The position numbers and the translations under genes were made by a program. The notes under the pieces were generated by a model that was not told the DNA's origin, searched no databases, and saw only the letters and a program-made list of their open reading frames with translations. 64,000 nt of DNA from Gordionus sp. m RMFG-2023. Taxonomy: Eukaryota > Nematomorpha > Gordioida > Chordodea > Parachordodidae. This document shows, piece by piece, positions 42,961 to 57,300 of the stretch. Numbering within the stretch: position 1 is the first letter of the stretch; each line of letters starts with the position of its first letter. The DNA is taken from contig NC_088775.1 of assembly GCF_954871325.1 (NCBI RefSeq), positions 7,417,561-7,481,560 on the forward strand. Direction: 5' to 3'.

Positions 42961-43574
42961 GCGCTTATAATAATATATAAAGATGACAAAAAATTTAAAG
43001 TCTAAGATAATATATTTATTGATGATATTTTTTCCTACATATTATTTTCCAAATAATAAGTTTATATATGTGATAGAATAATTAATATTTCACAAATAAA
43101 CAACATCAATGTAATGAAATGATTTTCTAATTCTAAACAAAATAATAAAATAATGATTTTACCTTTTTTTTATGTCTTATATGTTGTAGATATTAATAAA
43201 ATGTGTACTTAGATAAAATATAATATAATATTTAAAAAAATGTCAATCAGATGTTTTATTGATTGTAAAATTAAGAATATATTATTGATTATTATTCAAT
43301 TATTATGGATTCGTGAAAAAATAAATTATTCTTGTGTTTTATGAAATTTGAATAATAGTATTTTTCCAATTATGAATTGTGTCTACATTTACTAAATTGG
43401 TACACGTTGTACCAGGATAGAAATTTTAACTGGGAAAAATATTTAAATTGAGAAAAGGATGCGGTTCCTAAAATTTTTATTCGAAGAAGAAAAAGATCAT
43501 TCGAATCCAAATAAAAAAGGTAAAAAAATAAATATTTTCTTTGTTTAAATATCTTTTTGCACACAACGCAATGG

Positions 43575-43582
43575 TCTATTGT
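43575..43582. repeat. Left target-site duplication TCTATTGT
   Basis: Direct repeat with 44114-44121. Confidence 0.85.
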
Positions 43583-44113
43583 CAGCGTCTACATGACAGG
43601 ATTTTTAATGGATGCAAACCCTTTAAAAACCTTTGCCTACCCCCCTAAAAAATCCCACCGCCTTCAGCGGCAGTGTCTCTTTATTATTATTTTCACCTTT
43701 ATAATTATATCGATACTCTTTTCAGAGAATTTATAAGGATAACTTAAATTAATCTATCTCTACTACCAACTATCGATATTTTGTGAATATAAAGAATTTA
43801 TTTTTTAGATAATAAATTCAATTAAAACCTCCATTATTTACAATGAATTAATTATTATGGCATTATGAGCTTGCTGATTTGGAAAACAATGTGTATGATT
43901 GTTTGCAATATATAGATCTGGTCAATAATTGTATTATAATAATTCTATAATAAAAGTATTAACTTTTACAGCAATAAATTGTGTCCTATTTCATCTCAAA
44001 ATTTAATAGATAACCCCCCAAAAAATTTATCCTACCCCCATTAAAGCAGCCTACCCCCTACTCCCTCAATAGGATGCAAACTGTTCCTACTCCTCCCGCT
44101 CATGTAGACGCTG
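43583..44113. mobile_element. 531 bp non-autonomous hAT-type element
   Basis: The termini CAGCGTCTACATGACAGG and CAGCGTCTACATGAGCGGG (inward from the right) are flanked by a perfect 8-base duplication TCTATTGT. CAGCG fits the YARNG ends of hAT elements. Subterminal C-rich blocks (CCTACCCCCCTA, GCAAAC) mirror each other. No coding region. It abuts the gypsy fossil that follows. Confidence 0.88.
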
Positions 44114-44119
44114 TCTATT

Positions 44120-47100
44120 GTTAATGATAAAATTTTTATTATCATATTTTAATGAGAACATGGTTTATTTTTTTATTAGTAATCATAGGAATTCTAACTT
44201 TAATAAAATGCAAATTTATAAGAATAATTTTGTTAAAGTATTTAATTCGAGTTTGGATAAATTGGATGTGACCATTTGTGTGGTTACAGTTTTAATTTTT
44301 TTGTCTTATATATTTTATTGATTTTTATTATACATTTAATTAAGATAATTAAGAATAAATGTTTTACAAATAAAGGGAGTAAGTTAGATGATTCTAATGT
44401 TGTGGATTTGAATCCTGTGACATCTGATAAATTTTTAGGTTTTTCTGAAGGTCTAAAAAATAGTTTAAATTTGATTCTAATTGAACTTAGAAATTTAAAT
44501 ATTAAAGAAATGAATAATTCCAGTGGGAATGAGAAGTCAAATACTAGTGAAGTACCTATTGTTGGTAAAAGTATTGTAACGTCAAAAGATATAAATGATA
44601 GTTTGAATTCATTTATGAGTGAAATTAAAGAGAAAATTTCTGAAATTGTGATTAATAAACCTGTGAAGGTTGTAAGATCTTGATGTTACTAACAATGTTA
44701 AAAGAAATGAAAATGAATGTGTAATTTCAAATGATATGAAAGAAATTAGAGAAAGTTTGATGAATATTTCTAAAGATATGGATACAATTAGAAATAAAAA
44801 TCATAATTTTAGTGAAAATTGTGATATTTGTGGCCGAAGGGGTCATAGTGGGAAAAATTAATGAAAATGTGAATGTAAAATTGATGATAAAATGATATAA
44901 TTTGTCATCGATGTGGTTTTACAAGTCATATAAAGAAATTGCATGGTAAAAGAAGCAAATTTTAAAGATGGTTTTCCAAAGAGACCACCTGTTTTGATAA
45001 ATCCAGTGGTACCTATTATTTCAAATTCAAGTGAAAAAGATGTGAGCAATAAAGATAATGACCGAATGTGTTTTAAATGTGAGAAAATGGGTCATGTGGC
45101 CATGAATTGTGTTCAATCCGTGAGTGAATTGCAATGACTTCATATAAAAATTGAAAAATCATATATTAATAATAAAATTTGTAATATATATAGTGTTGTT
45201 AAAAATAATTCAAATATATTTAATAAAAAAAAGTATTGATATTCAGAGGCCATTATATTCAGAGTTGAATTTAGGCATGAATATTAATGATATTAATAGT
45301 GATTCAAATATAATAAATATAATTCAGTTAATGAAAATGAATAAATTTTAACGATTGAAAGAGAAAGTAATCAGTGTTCGTGTCCTCGTGTAAATATAAA
45401 ATTTGTAGATAAAATTGTTGTTTGACACTGGGGCAAGCATTTCATTAATGTCTAGAGCAAATTATTATAAATATTGGCCTGAGGGTACGCTTGAGAAAGA
45501 AAACATGTGCGTTAAACAATTTGATGGGTCCGAAATTTTGGTTTTGGGTAAAATTAAATTAGGAGTGATTTTAAATGATTTAACAATTTTTCATGACTTA
45601 TGGGTGGTAGAAAAAAATGTAGAAACAATTATGGGTTGGGATTGGATTACTAAAATTGGTCCCTTAAACAACTATTGGAATATTTTTACAACAATTAGTG
45701 ATTTGATATTAAAAAATACTAAATGCAAAATTATGACAGACCATGTTAAAAATAAAATTCATGAAATAGTAATATCAGATTTAGTAAAAAGGAAAGTGAA
45801 TCCTTCTATTAATCCTTATATATGTGAAATTTCCGAAAAATTAATGGTTAACTTGGATAATTTTCAAAATGAAACTGAAATTAATGAAAATCAAATTGTT
45901 GATTTAGAAGTCATTAAATTGAAGAGAATGTGTGAAGATATATCTATTTTATTGGAAAAATATGGTATAATTTTTGAAGACAATTTGGGATGTCTTAATG
46001 ATTATAAAGTGGATGTGAAATTAAAAGAGGGATTTTCACCCATTTTTCTAGCATGCCGTCGAGTTCCTTTTGAGTGGAAAAGAAAAATTGGCGACGAATT
46101 GGACCGTTGGGTTAAAGATGGCATTATTATTCCGGTGGATTAAATGGGCAGCACCATTAGTTCCAGTGAAAAAGCTAATGGAAAGTTGAGACTATGTGCT
46201 GATTTTAGAGTAACTTTAAACAGGTGGGTTGTTGAGTTAAATATTTATTTCCCCGAATTGAAGAAATTTTGGCCAGTTTAAAAGGTGCAAAATATTTTTC
46301 TAAAGTTGATTTTTCGTCAGCTTATTTACAATTACCTTTAAAGGAGGAAATTCAAAAATTATTAACGATAACTACACCTAAAGGATTATTTGCGTTTTGC
46401 AGGTTACCGTTTGGATTAAGTGTCAGCACCTATTTTCCAACGTACCATGGCATCTGTTTTTCAGGGGTTAGAAGGTGTATTTTATTATATGGATGATGTG
46501 CTGATATCTGGGGTGACGCCAGAACAGCATAATAAATGCCTTGAAAAGGTTTTCAAGAGAATTCGTGATAAGGGCTTGAGGGCTAGCAAAGAAAAAAGTG
46601 TTCTAGGTGTAACTGAAGTAATATATTTCGATCATCAAATTAATGTTGTTGAAGTGAAGTCACTTGATAAAAATTTGAAAAATATATTTAATATGAATCA
46701 GCCAAGTAACAAAGCTGAAGTACAATCTTTTTTGGGCATGGTGAATTATTATCATCGTTTTGTGGAGGATTTTGCAAAAGTGGCATCTCCATTGTACGAT
46801 TTATTAAAAAAACGGGTTAATTTTGAGTGGAAATTTGAACTACAAAATGCTTTTGAAATTTTAAAAAAGAAAATTTGTGAAGAACCTATTTTAACATGTT
46901 TTAATAATGATTTGGAAATAATTTTAGCCGTGGATGCATCCAATAAGGGTGTTGGAGGTGCATTGTTACATATAATTGACGGTAGAAAGACCAATTATTT
47001 TTTTTTCAAGAATTTTTTATGAAGTTGAAACTAGGTATTCTGTGATTGAACAAGAAGCCTTAGCGGTTATTTTTGGGTTAACCAAGTGTTGTGAATATTT

Positions 47101-47760
47101 GATTGGTAAAAATTTGTGACTTATACTGATCATAAACCATTGATTCATTTGTTCAAAAAAGATAACAAAGAATGGATGATGTCCCCAAGATTACAACGGT
47201 GGTTGTCACTTGTGGGAAGTTTTAATGTGGAAATTAAATATAGGCGAGGAAAAGAAAATAATTTGCCTGATGTGTTGTCTAGATTAGGATCGGATTGTGC
47301 AGATCCTGAGATAATTGGTAATATAATTTTGGATAGGGAAGATGCTTTAGTGCGTAATTTATCATACATATTAAAGGGAGGTCCTACAACGTGGGAAGAC
47401 ATTAAATTGAATACTTTGAAAGACAAAGATTTACGCCAAGTGAAATTGTTTATAATGAAAAAACTGAAATTTAGATGGCCCAGTTATATTTTAATTCTAA
47501 AAATAAGAAGGGTTATACTCCTGTAGAATTGTTTTTAGGTCGAGGGAACAGATACCTTTAGATTTTCTTAAATCAAGGGGAAGTGCTAGTATATTACCAT
47601 GTGATAAAAACAACACAAAATTTCCTGTGAGACAAATTATTTGGGCTAGAATATTTAAATAAAAAAAAATGGGAAAAGGGTTGCATTTTAGAAAACATAT
47701 TAAATCGTGTGGAGTTTATAGATGGAATTAAGGGAATCCGTCATAACGATCAATTGAAAA
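44120..47760 (+). mobile_element. Ty3/gypsy LTR-retrotransposon fossil (gag to RNase H)
   Basis: Parts in order are a gag-like region with CCHC knuckles (CDICGRRGHSGKN; CFKCEKMGHVAMNC) to about 45130, an aspartic protease near 45415 (LFDTGASISLMS), and a reverse transcriptase at about 46000-46750 (KYFSKVDFSSAYLQLPL, CRLPFGL, VFYYMDDVLISG, FLGMVNYYHRFV). RNase H follows at about 46900-47290 (LAVDASNKGVGGALLH, YTDHKPLIHLFK, RRGKENNLPDVLSRL). That order is the gypsy pol order. Integrase and flanking LTRs were not recognised. The copy is broken in several places, yet long stretches remain readable, so it is of moderate age. Confidence 0.88.
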
Positions 47761-47779
47761 TACGTAGATAAACTACTAA

Positions 47780-48130
47780 TTATTTCAGATTGATGTTATT
47801 CTAAAATTAATGTCATTATAAAATTGCGATTATTCCAAAAACAGTGTATTCTAAAATTAATGTATTCTCAGATTTATGCTACTCTAAAAATAATGTTGAA
47901 CCGAAATTAAGGTGATTATAAAATTAGTGTGTTCTTAGAATTGTGTTCTAATTATAAGGATTACCAATATTATGGTAATGATTATTACTCAATTTATCCT
48001 GATAATGTGATCTGGTTGACTCTTAGTTATTCTGTGACTTACTCAATTTATCATGATAAGGTGATTATGAAACTTAGTGATTATCTTAATGTGATTAGGA
48101 AACTTAATGTGATCATCTTAATATGATTAT
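47780..48130. repeat. Degenerate short-period repeat after the gypsy fossil
   Basis: Loosely repeated AATTAATGT(C/A)ATTCTAAAAT units pass into AAACTTAGTGATTATCTTAA-like units. They could be a worn 3' untranslated region of the fossil. Confidence 0.45.
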
Positions 48131-51092
48131 ATTATTCGATAATTATTTTTCTTTTCGAATGATTTAAGTTGAATAACCAGTTGTTTTTTTTTAAAATGTA
48201 AATCAGATAATGAAGTTTATACATGAAAATAGGGGGTATTAAAGCATTATGATTTTAAAAGAATTTTTATTATATAAATTTTTATTTAAAAATTTTTTTT
48301 GTAAAGCTAATTTAAAAATGAACACTAGGGAATTGCCAACGATTGACTGTGAAATGTGTTTCATAAAGATCATTATAATCCCGAAGTCAGTGAAAGATTT
48401 CGAGAGGAAATAGCCAATTCCATTTTTGGGAGTTGATCTTGTTTTCTTGCTCATAAATTGAAATATAATTTTCGCTTTAATATCTCCATTCACTTATTTG
48501 GCCTACCTTATTATGTAACATCTTACGATAATAAACAGCTGATTCTCTCATCCCAAGGAATAAAAAATTAGAGATTTATAATAATTAAGGGGGAATATTT
48601 TTTTAAATTAATCGTTTCATACCCGAATACCATAGATTCGTTCTGATATAATTTTTTTTACATAAGATGGCGTTAAATAGATTTAATTTTTTATGAAATA
48701 ATATTAATATTTTTCTTTTCTAAATTTTTTTAATTTTATTATATTTAGTTATATTTCATTTTAATTTTTTTTTATTCTAATCTTTATTCTTTTAGTTATT
48801 CATTTTTTCTGCTTTATATTTTATTCTCATCATTTTCGTTTCTTTTCTTCTTCCAAAAAATTTATACGTCATTGTGGGATATTTAAAAACAATAAATATC
48901 GTAATATCGGCCCGAGTCTATTTTCCAATCCGAACTTTTTATTATAAAAATGATTTTATATAAAAATATTTATAGTTATTTCAAAAAATTATTAACTTTT
49001 ACTTATTTTTCTTTCAAATGAATGTCTTTTTATATATTATATACATTTTTTGGTGGTGATTGGGGTAGTGGATGATAGAGGATGGGGGGAGGATTTTAAT
49101 CAATTAAAATTCAGATATGGCGGGAAATTTCCCAATTCCCACTCTATGGTTACGGGCCATTTATATATTATTAATCAATTAAAATCCAATCATAACTCAA
49201 AAACTATAAAAATGTAACGGGCACTTCAATTCTTAACCGATGAAACATAAGAATTAAGAAATTATTTTTATGATTCAATATCTCCCCTGAAATACTTGTT
49301 TTTAAATTTTATTTCCACATTTATTTACCACTTACACTTACAAGGGTTTCCTACTGGAAAAGTGCCAATCAAAAAAAAAATATTATGTGAAAGATCATTT
49401 TAATTTAATTTCTCGATTTCACCTAAACTATGCATAGGAGTAATACCTGAATACCGGTAAGAGTTGGAATATTGATAGCAATAGTAATGGGTCTGATGTT
49501 TCCAAAAGGATTAATATAATATAGAGACCTACACGGGTCAGATCAAAACCCGAAAATCTGTACAAAGCGAAGGGAACTTGCGCAAATCATTTCAGGCCCG
49601 GAAAGTTGTGCAAAATATTATTTTTGCATATGAATTATATAAAATTTTTTTAATCCTTGAATAAAGCAAATACTATAAATTGATTGATTATATAGGATTT
49701 TAATTTTTTTTAAAAAAAAAATATAATATAATATAAAAGTATATAAAAATTGCCATAAAAAAGAATTCGCTGCATCTAAATCTATAAAATATAATAATAA
49801 ATACATAATATATATTTTTTAAAATATGAATTTCTAAAAAAAAAAAATTAGTAAAAGCAAGAAAGAGAGATTTGTGATTGTGTATTTCAACCATTTTTTT
49901 TAAAAAAATTATCGGTTTATTGTCGCTAAGCAATTATTGAAAAGGATGTGGCAGTGGGAGAGAGGTTGATGCATTTTAAAAAAAATAGAAATAAATTTGA
50001 TGAATAATTTTTGGCTTGAAAGTTGATTAGTATAAATATAATAAGAATTAAATAACAAATTATTCGAATTTGTCAAACAAATCGAATAATCTATTACTTG
50101 TATACGAATAGCAAATTATTCGATTTCGTATTCATTTTTGAATAGGCTTACTTTATATAAAATATAATTTTTTTCGCTATTTAGCCTAAGTCTTCGCTAA
50201 CAATTAGTGCGCAATATTATAAACAAACGTGAGTGTCTTTAGCAAATATTGGCGCAAGCGCGTATCCGCGCATTTTTTTAAAAAATTTGCTCGCGAAGAC
50301 GTAGCCATAAAAATAACACGGGGTTTGTTAAATTTAAAAATTAATATTGAAAAAAAATAAGGAATAATTTATATAAATAATTATTATGGAATTAAAATAT
50401 TGCAAAAAAAAATAATTTGATTAATTTTAGCGTCCAATTTCAGAATTCAGTGTTGAAATATTATTATTTATTTTAAAAAAAAAATATTAATATAAAATAT
50501 CTAATAAATATAAATATTTAAAATCTCTTTTTATTATATTTACGAGACGAGTTATAAAATAAAAAGCTATTTTAAAAAAAGTTGGCATCATTCATAGCAC
50601 ACCGCGTTTTAAAAAGAATAATATAATATTTTGGGCATAACAAATTATTAGAAGAGCGTTAAAAGAAGTTGTTTTTTTTATTAGAAGGGCCTAAAAATTC
50701 TAAAAAAATATTTTTATCAATTAGGTTCTTTAATATTTTTTTTCATATCAACTATTAAAATGATGATAAGGATGCAGGGTAGAGATGGTATACTAAGAAA
50801 TTGATATATAATAAATGTGTTTCTACATTCGGGGTGTGAATTACTAGAATAGCTTTAGGAAAAAAAACTAACCACCAAATGGATAAAGAAAAGGCTCAAT
50901 AATATGATACATTAAGAGTCCAACTATGGTTAAAAAAAATGGGGCATTAGAGAAATTTGAAAAGTTAAATTTAATGCGCAAATTCAGCTATTCATAATTT
51001 TTTTTCCTAGGGGAGGACAATTGATAAGAGAAAATAAAATAAATTCATTCAAACAAAAATATAAAAAAATATATTATATATTTAATCAATTT
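48131..51092. other. AT-rich intergenic DNA 3' of COLGALT, no gene seen
   Basis: About 3 kb. It holds a G-rich patch at 49050-49110, a weak GACCTACACGGGTC patch at 49525-49615 that may be a worn hAT-like repeat, and repeated ATTCGAAT-type motifs at 50050-50140. A short minus-strand frame at 48239-48493 is not recognised and lacks supporting splice context. Confidence 0.45.
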
Positions 51093-51300
51093 TCACAATT
51101 CCTCCCTATTCTTATGACCATTCGTGTCGTAGCGATGGTTGAAGAGGTGCGGAACGGCTGTCATGTTGGCTATAACGGGCGAATCCTCAGTGTCGGAAAA
51201 GTAGAGATCGTCACCGGTGTAATGGGTGGGGTAAACTATTAGAGGGTAGGCCGAAAAGGCTACCAGATCACGATTGGGAAAATGTTTTTTCCAATCTTCC
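51093..51300 (-). CDS. COLGALT: COLGALT last exon with ER-retention tail
   Basis: 208 bases to stop TGA at 51093-51095. Encodes LVAFSAYPLIVYPTHYTGDD and LYFSDTEDSPV. The tail after that is much shorter than in human and ends REEL, a KDEL-type ER-retrieval signal. Confidence 0.95.
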
Positions 51301-54300
51301 CTAAATGATCATTTAAAAAAATATATATTATAAAAGGCTTTATAGATAATTTCTATTGTAATGGTAAGAGGGGGGAGGGGGCTATTAAATGGGTGGATCA
51401 AAGCGGTTTAGAAAATAAACTTTGCATTCTACTCTCCTAGAGGATTCTTTTTATCATAAATCCAATTTAAAAAAAATAATATAATGTTTATTAATTTACT
51501 CAGGGTGCATATCGAACATTATAGGCAGGTACTCGTCGACTGGCACCATCTTGTTCAATGGGCATAGAGAATCGTCTTTGGGGACCGAGCCCAGCGGGTT
51601 TATCGGTTTCGAAGAAGTACTGCAATGACTGAGTTTTTGGGCTCCTGTGTGGGAAAGTGCGTAAGAAAGGGTCCAATAACTGTAATCAGGCCAAACCAAA
51701 ATATCCGAATCTTTAATGTATTTCTCCCTTTCGGGTGGAACTAAACGCTTCCTTCCGAAATATCTTTATTTTTAAATATTTGGATTGTGAGAGTAAAATA
51801 TGATAATTAATAGAAAAGAAAAGTATATAAGATTATTTCTATATTACCACCATGTTTTCTCAATAGAATTCAATATATAACTTGTCCAGAACATATTAGT
51901 TCTTTTTTATTATCCTAAACAATAAATCCGATATTATCAAGTTTATTCGATTTGTGAATTTTTAATTAATAACCGGATATCCGATCCAATAAATTTTTTA
52001 AATCGATAATTGGCGGATGGTTACAAATTTACCGAATGTGTAAAAAAATAATAATTAAATTACTAATTTTTCATATTAATTTTAAGTTTATATTATTTGT
52101 TAAATATATTTTAATTTGATTCTGATTATAATTATGTTACATTATGTAAATTTAAATTGCACTTAAGGTTAATTACTTATTTGCTAGTATTATTATAAAC
52201 TACTTCACTAGCTATAAAAATAAATTGGAATGATGAAATATTATTAATAATCTAATTCATATTTATACTATCTATTTTAGTGTCACGTCTTATTTTAACT
52301 TGTAACTCACTTTATATATAGCAATAAAGAAAGAGGAAGAGGTGGAAGGGAGAGGTAAAAAAAATTTCTTCAAATAATTATATTTCTAAATTATGAGATA
52401 AAATACTCACATCAGATCCCAATTCATCTTGAGGCGTTCTGGCTCTTTCATGAGAGCTTCAACTTTGGTCCTAAAATCTTTTTCGAATCTGATATCGTCT
52501 TCAAATACCAACACCTTCCGGTAATCCCGGGCTAAAACCTAGACGTGAATATAATATATTTACTATATAAAAAAAGGCAAAAAACAAGGAAAAAAATGAT
52601 TGACCCATGGGGTGGTAAGAAGTGGGGATAAGTAAATCTCTCACCCCCCCCCCTATTTAAAACGCCAACGCCTTATGATGTGCAACATATAATGCATTTC
52701 AAATAGTATCGTACACAATTTTCAAATTACTGTTTGGTTTTAGATACCATTTTAAAATAAATGTATAGTTTACGACCAGTTATTTAAGAACTCGGTTTTT
52801 TTGCAAGATGGCCGATAAAACCTTGTTACCTAGATAATTAGGAGGGGGGGAAGCTAAAAATTCCTTCGATCTTGAATAGGTTAATTTAATATTATATAAA
52901 ATGTAAAAAAAATAACTTGTCTCTTTTAAAATAGAATGAAACAATTAATGAAATAAAAAAGGCAGACGATAATATAATTTACAAAAACCAATTCTTTTTT
53001 TTTTATTATAATTTACGTTGAATTTATAGTTAAACACGTTATGGTTCGAGCGTTACGTTATTCTACGCTATAAAAATCACAGCTGATTCTTCATAACGTT
53101 AATAATTTTTGGCAATATACGTCGCAAACATGTTTTTCAAATTTTATAGTAGCGTTATGATACTAGTATAATAAATAACGCACCACTTGAACATAAAGAG
53201 TTTAATATAAATTCGCCAGTTAAAATTTTGAATCGACGATACTAATAAATAACCTCAATTTAAATAAAGGATGCGTTACGTTTTTTTTATTAAAAAAGGT
53301 ATGTCAAAAAAGCAAATGCTCAATTTTTGAGCACAAAATATAATATTAATAATATTATTTACATCACGTTCGTTTTTAATTGGATCAATGATCAAATTTT
53401 TTTTATTCTTAAATTAATTACTCTCCCCGTGGATTAAATTCTTTAAAAAGTAGTAATTATCTATGCTCGGGATCAGTTATATTTTAAAAAAAAAGAAAGA
53501 AATGATAGGAATAACCTCTCTCCAAATTTGATAATGGCTGAGGAAGCAACCGATCTCGCCAAGGGTTAACGCTCTCTTGTGGTAGGGATCCTTGTAATTA
53601 CCGAGCATAGTTATATTTTGCGTCTTCAGGAATGAGTCGTTCAATTTACTATCAATTGTTTTTTTTTTCGTTTTACATATGTTCATCGATTAAAAATAAA
53701 TACAATAAAGTTTAGATATATAAGAAATATAAAATTTGAGCATTTTGTTGAATGATCTTTCTTTCTTTTCTTCCTTCCTTCTTTTCCCCTATTTTAGTTT
53801 ATTGAAATTATAAATTAAATTTATTTAAATAATTTAAATAAATAGCAAGCCGCGGCCGCCGCTAAACGCCGGCAAAAAAATTTAAAGGAACCGCCGCAGT
53901 CAATTGAGGCTCGGCGTACAGGCTTAGTCATAATATGCGGTAATTACTTTCCATCTATCCCGTTGATTAAAGTCACATCTAGCCCTAACTCATCGAAGCA
54001 ATTGAGCATTCTTTCTCTCCTCTCGGGTCTTTTTTCTAAATTGATCATGTAAACCTTTTGATTTAAATTATTTTTATTGTACATTTCAAAATGATATTAA
54101 AATAGAATGAATGCATACAAAATGTTCGCGCTTTTATAATACAAAACTTAATCTAAATATGATGGCTATCATTTTAGTTTTAATTTTATTCAATGGGTTA
54201 ACTTTCGTGGCGTTACTATTAACCATTTTAAGAATATAACTCGTGACCAGTTACTTTTCAAAAGTATCTAGTTAACATGTTTGGTTTAAAATAATATATA

Positions 54301-57300
54301 TGTATATCTTTTTATTGTAAAAAAAAACCTTATCAAATCCCATAGTGTTTTTGGTAGGCAATTTAGGTTGAGGAACGAATCTGGAAGCTAGAAGACCAGC
54401 TGGTTCACTATCTAATAATACATTTATTTATTTTCAAAATTATTTCAAGCGAATTTTCAATAACCAATCTGGGTTTTTTTAAAAAAATAAATTTATTGAA
54501 TAAAATAGACATTGATAAAAAAAGTAATGCTTTGTTGGGAAAAATATGGGAGAAGGGGGGGGGGTGGCGGGGCTTACTTAAAATATCCATCTTGAGTTCG
54601 TGCATGTATAGCTTGATGTCGTCTAGTTTCGCGTTAGATTTAAGGGGTTCCAAAAGATGCCCAAAGGTTTCGTTGTTGCAAATGTGCATGTCCACCTCTA
54701 TTAATAAATTACGTCGATAAAATGATATATTAGATAAAACATAAAATGCTTTAATTATTTATAAAAAATATAAAATAATATGTATTTATATGATATTATA
54801 TACTAGAAGCCTGCGCCGATTTGGCGAATATTATGATATCGTCCAACGTCAAATTGTAGGACGGAAAATTTTCGGGGTCGAAGGTGAGAAAATTTTTGAT
54901 CACGTGTTTGTCGCCGCTATCTTTCCTTATGTTTACGTTAGTTTTCCCGGGGAAAACTTTTTTCAAATCTATAAGATACGTGGAGTGAATCATGGGAACC
55001 TTGAAGCAACCCTTCTTTTCCCTCTTCACAATGGGCATGTAGTCGTCATGGCGTTTGTAATAACCCTGATCATGCGAACAGTATAAAATATAAATATTGG
55101 CCAAAATTCTAACCATCTACTTCAATTCTTTTTTTTATCACTTGTTAATTTCTTTCTCTTCTCGAGAGTTAATTAGATAGATTGCATAGTTAATGCCAGA
55201 GATCTGCAGAGATGTCATTAGCACCACCTTGCCAGTATTTTTTTTTTAAAAAAAAATTTCGGCCCGGCCCGGGTTTTATGTTTTCAGATCCGACTCGCAT
55301 TATTTTTAAAAAATAATTTAACGGCCCGGGCCGATTTAAAAAAAATATATTATGTTTATTTTTTTTATAGTTATGACGATTTAAGATATTTGTCGGTACG
55401 GGTATATTTTAAAAAAAATTAAAATAGGGCCCGGTTCGGGTATTCGGGCCGAGCTTAGGGCCTGTTGGTATCTGGTTTACGCCTATCAATAGTATATAAA
55501 TGTTGCTGCCAAATGTAACAAAAAATATGTATATTCTTGATTTTAAACCCATCGAATTTCGACAAAACGCTATCCCATCTAAATGTTTTTTTTTTAAAAA
55601 ATCCCAATTTGGATAATATTTTTTTTTAAAAAATTATGCTTTATTTAAATGACGCAGACACAAATTTCAAAAAAAAACCACAATAGAAATAATAATTGTT
55701 TTAAAAATAGAAACTAAAAATTTAACCCCTCTTAAAAAAAATAATGGAATTGGTTTTACTCAGCTAAAGGGCTTAGCACAATATTAATAATATAAAACAA
55801 GAATATGTTTGAAAGAAACGCATTAAATTTTTGAAAATTTCAAAAAAAATATAAAATAAAAGGTTCATATGCATAAATAAACCTTAATATGGAAAAAAAA
55901 CTTAAAAAATGTTGCTAAAAAAAAATTCGTATTTATTTATAAACCTTAATATCGAAAAAAAATTAAAAAATTTTGCTAAAATAAAAAAGTTGAAAAGTTC
56001 ATTAAAGAAAGACATTCTAAAAATAAGTTTAAATTAAATTATCTTGTTATATGATGTCAAAAGAAATTTTTTAAATAAATTTAAAAGAAGGTAATTAAGG
56101 GTAAATATGAGTGAGACCTCCATCATTAAGTGACCATACTTATGTTTTAGTCAGTGTATAAAAATGATCAATAAATATAACATTCGTTTTCTTAATACTT
56201 TTAGTAAAAGTAATTAGAAAAACTAAATCTAAAAATTTAATACTACTATACTACAATATCAGTTATTCTTATAAATAAAAAGCTTTGTTTTCTAAACGAA
56301 CATTTATTCTTTCATTCTTTTCAATTTATTACATATATTTCTTTCTCCTTTCTATTTTATTCTTTCTATTATATTTTATTATTTATTATTTTTCGAATCT
56401 TATAAATAAAAAGCTTTGTTTTCTAAAAGAACATTTATTCTTTCATTCTTTTCAATTTATTACATATATTTCTTTCCCCTTTCTATTTTATTCTTTCTAT
56501 TTTATTTTCTTATTTATTATTTTTCGAAAAGCACAATGTAATATTTAACCTCTTCATTCATTGCACCCCAAAAATTTGAGTAGTGTCCCGATGTGAGCAT
56601 TGGAGAGACTAGAGGTCTATAAATTTGTAATTATAAAATAATTTTGATCAAAATTTTAAACCCCACCCGGATTTGAGAAATCGGACCCGGGCTTTTCATT
56701 TTTGATCAATTTACTACCCAGCCCGGCCCGGATTGTTGGCTCTATTTTGTATATTAAACCGATATTGAAAAACACGAGCAGTACACGAATATTAATTAAA
56801 AAGGCTCCATTATATGATTTATACAACAGAATTTTAAACGACTTGATTTAAGCCAATTTTTATAAAAATGGTTGACTCAAGATTTTTAACCAAAAAATTA
56901 TATATTACCGAGGCCTGGAGAATTTTAGATGGTATGAAAGGTTTGGACATCTTTTGGGCGAAATCTCGAGGCGTAGGTAATATTATTTTTGGAAGCCATT
57001 TTTAAAGGGCTAAATAGTAGTGTTGTTAAAAAACTCGATTCGGGTTGATTTACGGTCCGATTATAAGATTATAACCAAAATAGCATTATGTAAGCCTAAA
57101 GATTTTAGCTGGCAGAAATGATTGGACATCTATTTGCCATATCTCGATGCTTACATAATATTATTTTAACTAAAAATCTTAATCGGGCCTGAAAAATCGA
57201 CAAAATTCGGGCTTTTTAACAATACTACTAGATAAAGCTTTTAAGCTACACTATCCAACTAATTAATTTATATGATTTTTTGTTTTTAATTTAAGTCGGC

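Noticed and set aside
43580-43600. Minus strand reads Val-Asp-Ala-Asp-Asn, the VDADN motif of collagen galactosyltransferase
   Set aside because: It is the inverted terminus of the hAT element at 43583. The surrounding frame has no other family residues, and the true COLGALT DxD exon is at 63304-63368.
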